Positions 29,737 to 31,024 of a stretch of DNA of 31,024 bases are shown in pieces. The translations under genes were made by a program, and so were the position numbers. The stretch's first letter is position 1. Every line of letters starts with the position of its first letter. The notes under the pieces are model-generated. The model ran no database searches. It was not told where the DNA came from and was given only the letters and a program-made list of their open reading frames with translations. Origin of the DNA: a virus. The DNA lies in IMG/VR virus record IMGVR_UViG_3300042987_000690, positions 1 through 31,024 of that record; one strand, given 5' to 3'.

Positions 29737-30530
29737 TGGCAAGCATCACCAATACAAGGTTTCCAACAAGCCCATTTATTGAACCTGTCACCGGCAGGCC
29801 ATCGAGAGAATGGATTGTGTGGCTGCAAAGCCCACAATTTGTGACGTTGGATTTGACGGTCGCATTAGCCATCACATCAGGCGGCACAGGCTTAACAACC
29901 TTGCCTGCAAATGGAGAGCTGTTGATTGGTGACAATAACGCGTATTCGTTGAACACCTTGACAGCCGGAACTGGCATCTCAGTGACCAACGGGCCAGGCA
30001 CGATCACGATTGCCAACACCGGCGTGTTGTCGTTTTCTGCGGGTGCAACCGGATTAACACCAAACACGCCGACCACCGGCGCTGTGGTGTTAGGCGGGGT
30101 GTTGAATGCAGCCAGTGGCGGTACAGGGCAATCGTCTTATACAGTGGGTGATTTGTTGTTTGCATCCGGAACAACAGCGCTTTCCAAGTTGCCGGATGTG
30201 GCCACCGGAAATGCGTTGATTTCAGGGGGTGTAGGGGTCGCGCCGTCTTACGGAAAGATTGGGCTTACTACGCATGTGAACGGCATCTTGCCCGTGGCAA
30301 ACGGCGGGACAGGCGACAGCACTTATACCAATGGCCAGCTGCTGATTGGTAACACCACAGGCAACACGTTAACCAAAGCCACGCTGACAGCGGGATCTAA
30401 TATTGCGATTACAAACGGCACGGGATCGATTGCGATTGCAACAACAGGTGCAACAGGATCGTTTACATCAGCAGATATACCGCCACTGACGGTCACGGTG
30501 GTTGACGGCATCATTACAAGTATTGTATGA
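29736..30530 (+). CDS. Tail needle/fibre-like protein with GGTG repeats
   Basis: This encodes 264 residues, one-base overlap with gp10-like gene. Residues 1-32 (TNTRFPTSPFIEPVTGRPSR followed by EWIVWL) form a distinct start. The rest contains three GGTG-started repeats. The first and third are alike: GGTG, NG[EQ]LLIG, TLTAG, ITNG and IA-x-TG. It occupies the place of the P22 needle gp26 but has a fibre-like rather than coiled-coil make-up. It may plug the tail or act as a fibre. Confidence 0.65.
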   Translation: MASITNTRFPTSPFIEPVTGRPSREWIVWLQSPQFVTLDLTVALAITSGGTGLTTLPANGELLIGDNNAYSLNTLTAGTGISVTNGPGTITIANTGVLSFSAGATGLTPNTPTTGAVVLGGVLNAASGGTGQSSYTVGDLLFASGTTALSKLPDVATGNALISGGVGVAPSYGKIGLTTHVNGILPVANGGTGDSTYTNGQLLIGNTTGNTLTKATLTAGSNIAITNGTGSIAIATTGATGSFTSADIPPLTVTVVDGIITSIV

Positions 30531-30982
30531 ACGTGCGTCAAGTCACTGCGAAGGATTTGCCAAGATATTTGGAGCTGGCGGCGCAGTTCCATGAGGCATC
30601 ACCGATGCAACATGTGGCAGCGTTTGATAAAGAAGGCATGTTGGAATTTTTAACCAACGCCCTGGAGAAAGAAAACATTCTTTTGTTAGTGGGCGAGCTG
30701 AATGACGAGATTGTAGGTATCACATCATGTTTGTTGTATCCGCTTTATTTCAGCCCGAACTACCAAGTGGCGCAAGAATTGTGGTGGTGGTTAACGCCTA
30801 ACGCACGAGGTAGCGGTCTTGGCAAGGCCATGTTAAAGACGATGGAGCTTTGGGCTAAGAACAAAAATGCCAAGGCATTGTTTATGATTGCACTTGAAGA
30901 TGAGCGCGTTGAAACGATGAAAAAAGTGTATGGTCGAGCGGGTTTTAGGCCGCTGGAAAGAACGTTTATCAAGGAGTTATGA
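30527..30982 (+). CDS. GNAT-family acetyltransferase
   Basis: This encodes 151 residues and starts in an ATGA overlap. 'QELWWWLTPNARGSGLG' holds the acetyl-CoA loop (R-G-S-G-L-G), followed by 'KAMLKTMELWAKNKNAKALF' and 'KVYGRAGFRPLERTFIKE', the normal end of the fold. It would acetylate an amine, substrate unknown. It lies between the needle-like gene and the ejection genes, where P22 carries gp14. Confidence 0.85.
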   Translation: MNVRQVTAKDLPRYLELAAQFHEASPMQHVAAFDKEGMLEFLTNALEKENILLLVGELNDEIVGITSCLLYPLYFSPNYQVAQELWWWLTPNARGSGLGKAMLKTMELWAKNKNAKALFMIALEDERVETMKKVYGRAGFRPLERTFIKEL

Positions 30983-31024
30983 CATGGCAATAGGGACAGG
31001 AACCGCGCTATTGCTAGGCGCTGG
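30881..31024. repeat. Terminal direct repeat, right copy
   Basis: Same 144 bases as 1-144, with t at 30910 and a at 30914 where the left copy has g and g. It includes the end of the acetyltransferase gene and the start of the first ejection gene. Confidence 0.93.
30984..31024 (+). CDS. 5' end of the first ejection-protein gene (duplicate of the gene at 104)
   Basis: ATG 30984 with AAGGAG upstream opens the same frame as at 104; the window ends after 13 complete codons. Confidence 0.9.
   Translation, partial: MAIGTGTALLLGA

Overview
This window is a complete, circularly permuted tailed-phage genome. The first 144 bases recur at the end (1-144 against 30881-31024) with only two mismatches, so the sequence closes into a circle of about 30,880 bp. 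The virion genes follow the P22 plan: small and large terminase, P22-type portal, scaffold, P22-type coat, tail accessory factors like gp4 and gp10, a needle/fibre protein, then three ejection proteins in the positions of gp7, gp20 and gp16. It is therefore a short-tailed podovirus of a Gram-negative bacterium. The base composition is near-balanced and most starts have AGGAG-like ribosome binding sites, but the host cannot be named from the sequence. No integrase, CI-like repressor, tRNA gene or CRISPR array was seen.

Layout. 1-5108: end of an acetyltransferase gene and three ejection proteins. 5118-6192: lysis cassette (coiled-coil membrane protein, 3TM-type holin, M15 peptidase endolysin). 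6184-9089, minus strand: leftward early operon with HTH protein, small SSB-like protein, YqaJ/lambda-Exo-type nuclease, ERF annealing protein, three small genes (two of them very short and easily missed), a free-standing LPD29 protein and a 56-residue protein. 9090-9235: divergent control region with sigma70-like promoters in both directions. 9236-12358: rightward early operon with a Cro-like regulator, a structured element, a DUF1376 replication protein carrying an embedded origin-like repeat array, a possible lambda-P-like partner, small proteins, a VRR-NUC-like nuclease and a YbcO-type nuclease, closed by a strong terminator. 12396-16594: accessory genes before the packaging genes, including a DUF5856 protein, a zeta-toxin-like P-loop protein, a GroES-like co-chaperonin, a DUF6321-like protein and two proteins with a shared N-terminal motif. 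16591-23522: packaging and head genes, with a near-consensus promoter ahead of scaffold and coat and a terminator after the head genes. 23595-30982: tail, spike and connector genes and the acetyltransferase.

How it works together. Leftward and rightward early transcripts diverge from one control region, as in lambda. The left arm supplies an Exo/annealase/SSB-like recombination set and the right arm a replication initiator with an origin inside its gene. The late genes make a P22-like capsid and injection machine, with a three-protein receptor-binding set ending in a beta-helix tailspike. The least explained parts are the repeated promoter/leader modules around 8850-9200, the three-armed fold after cro, the zeta-like kinase, the GroES homologue and the string of tiny genes between the accessory and packaging modules.
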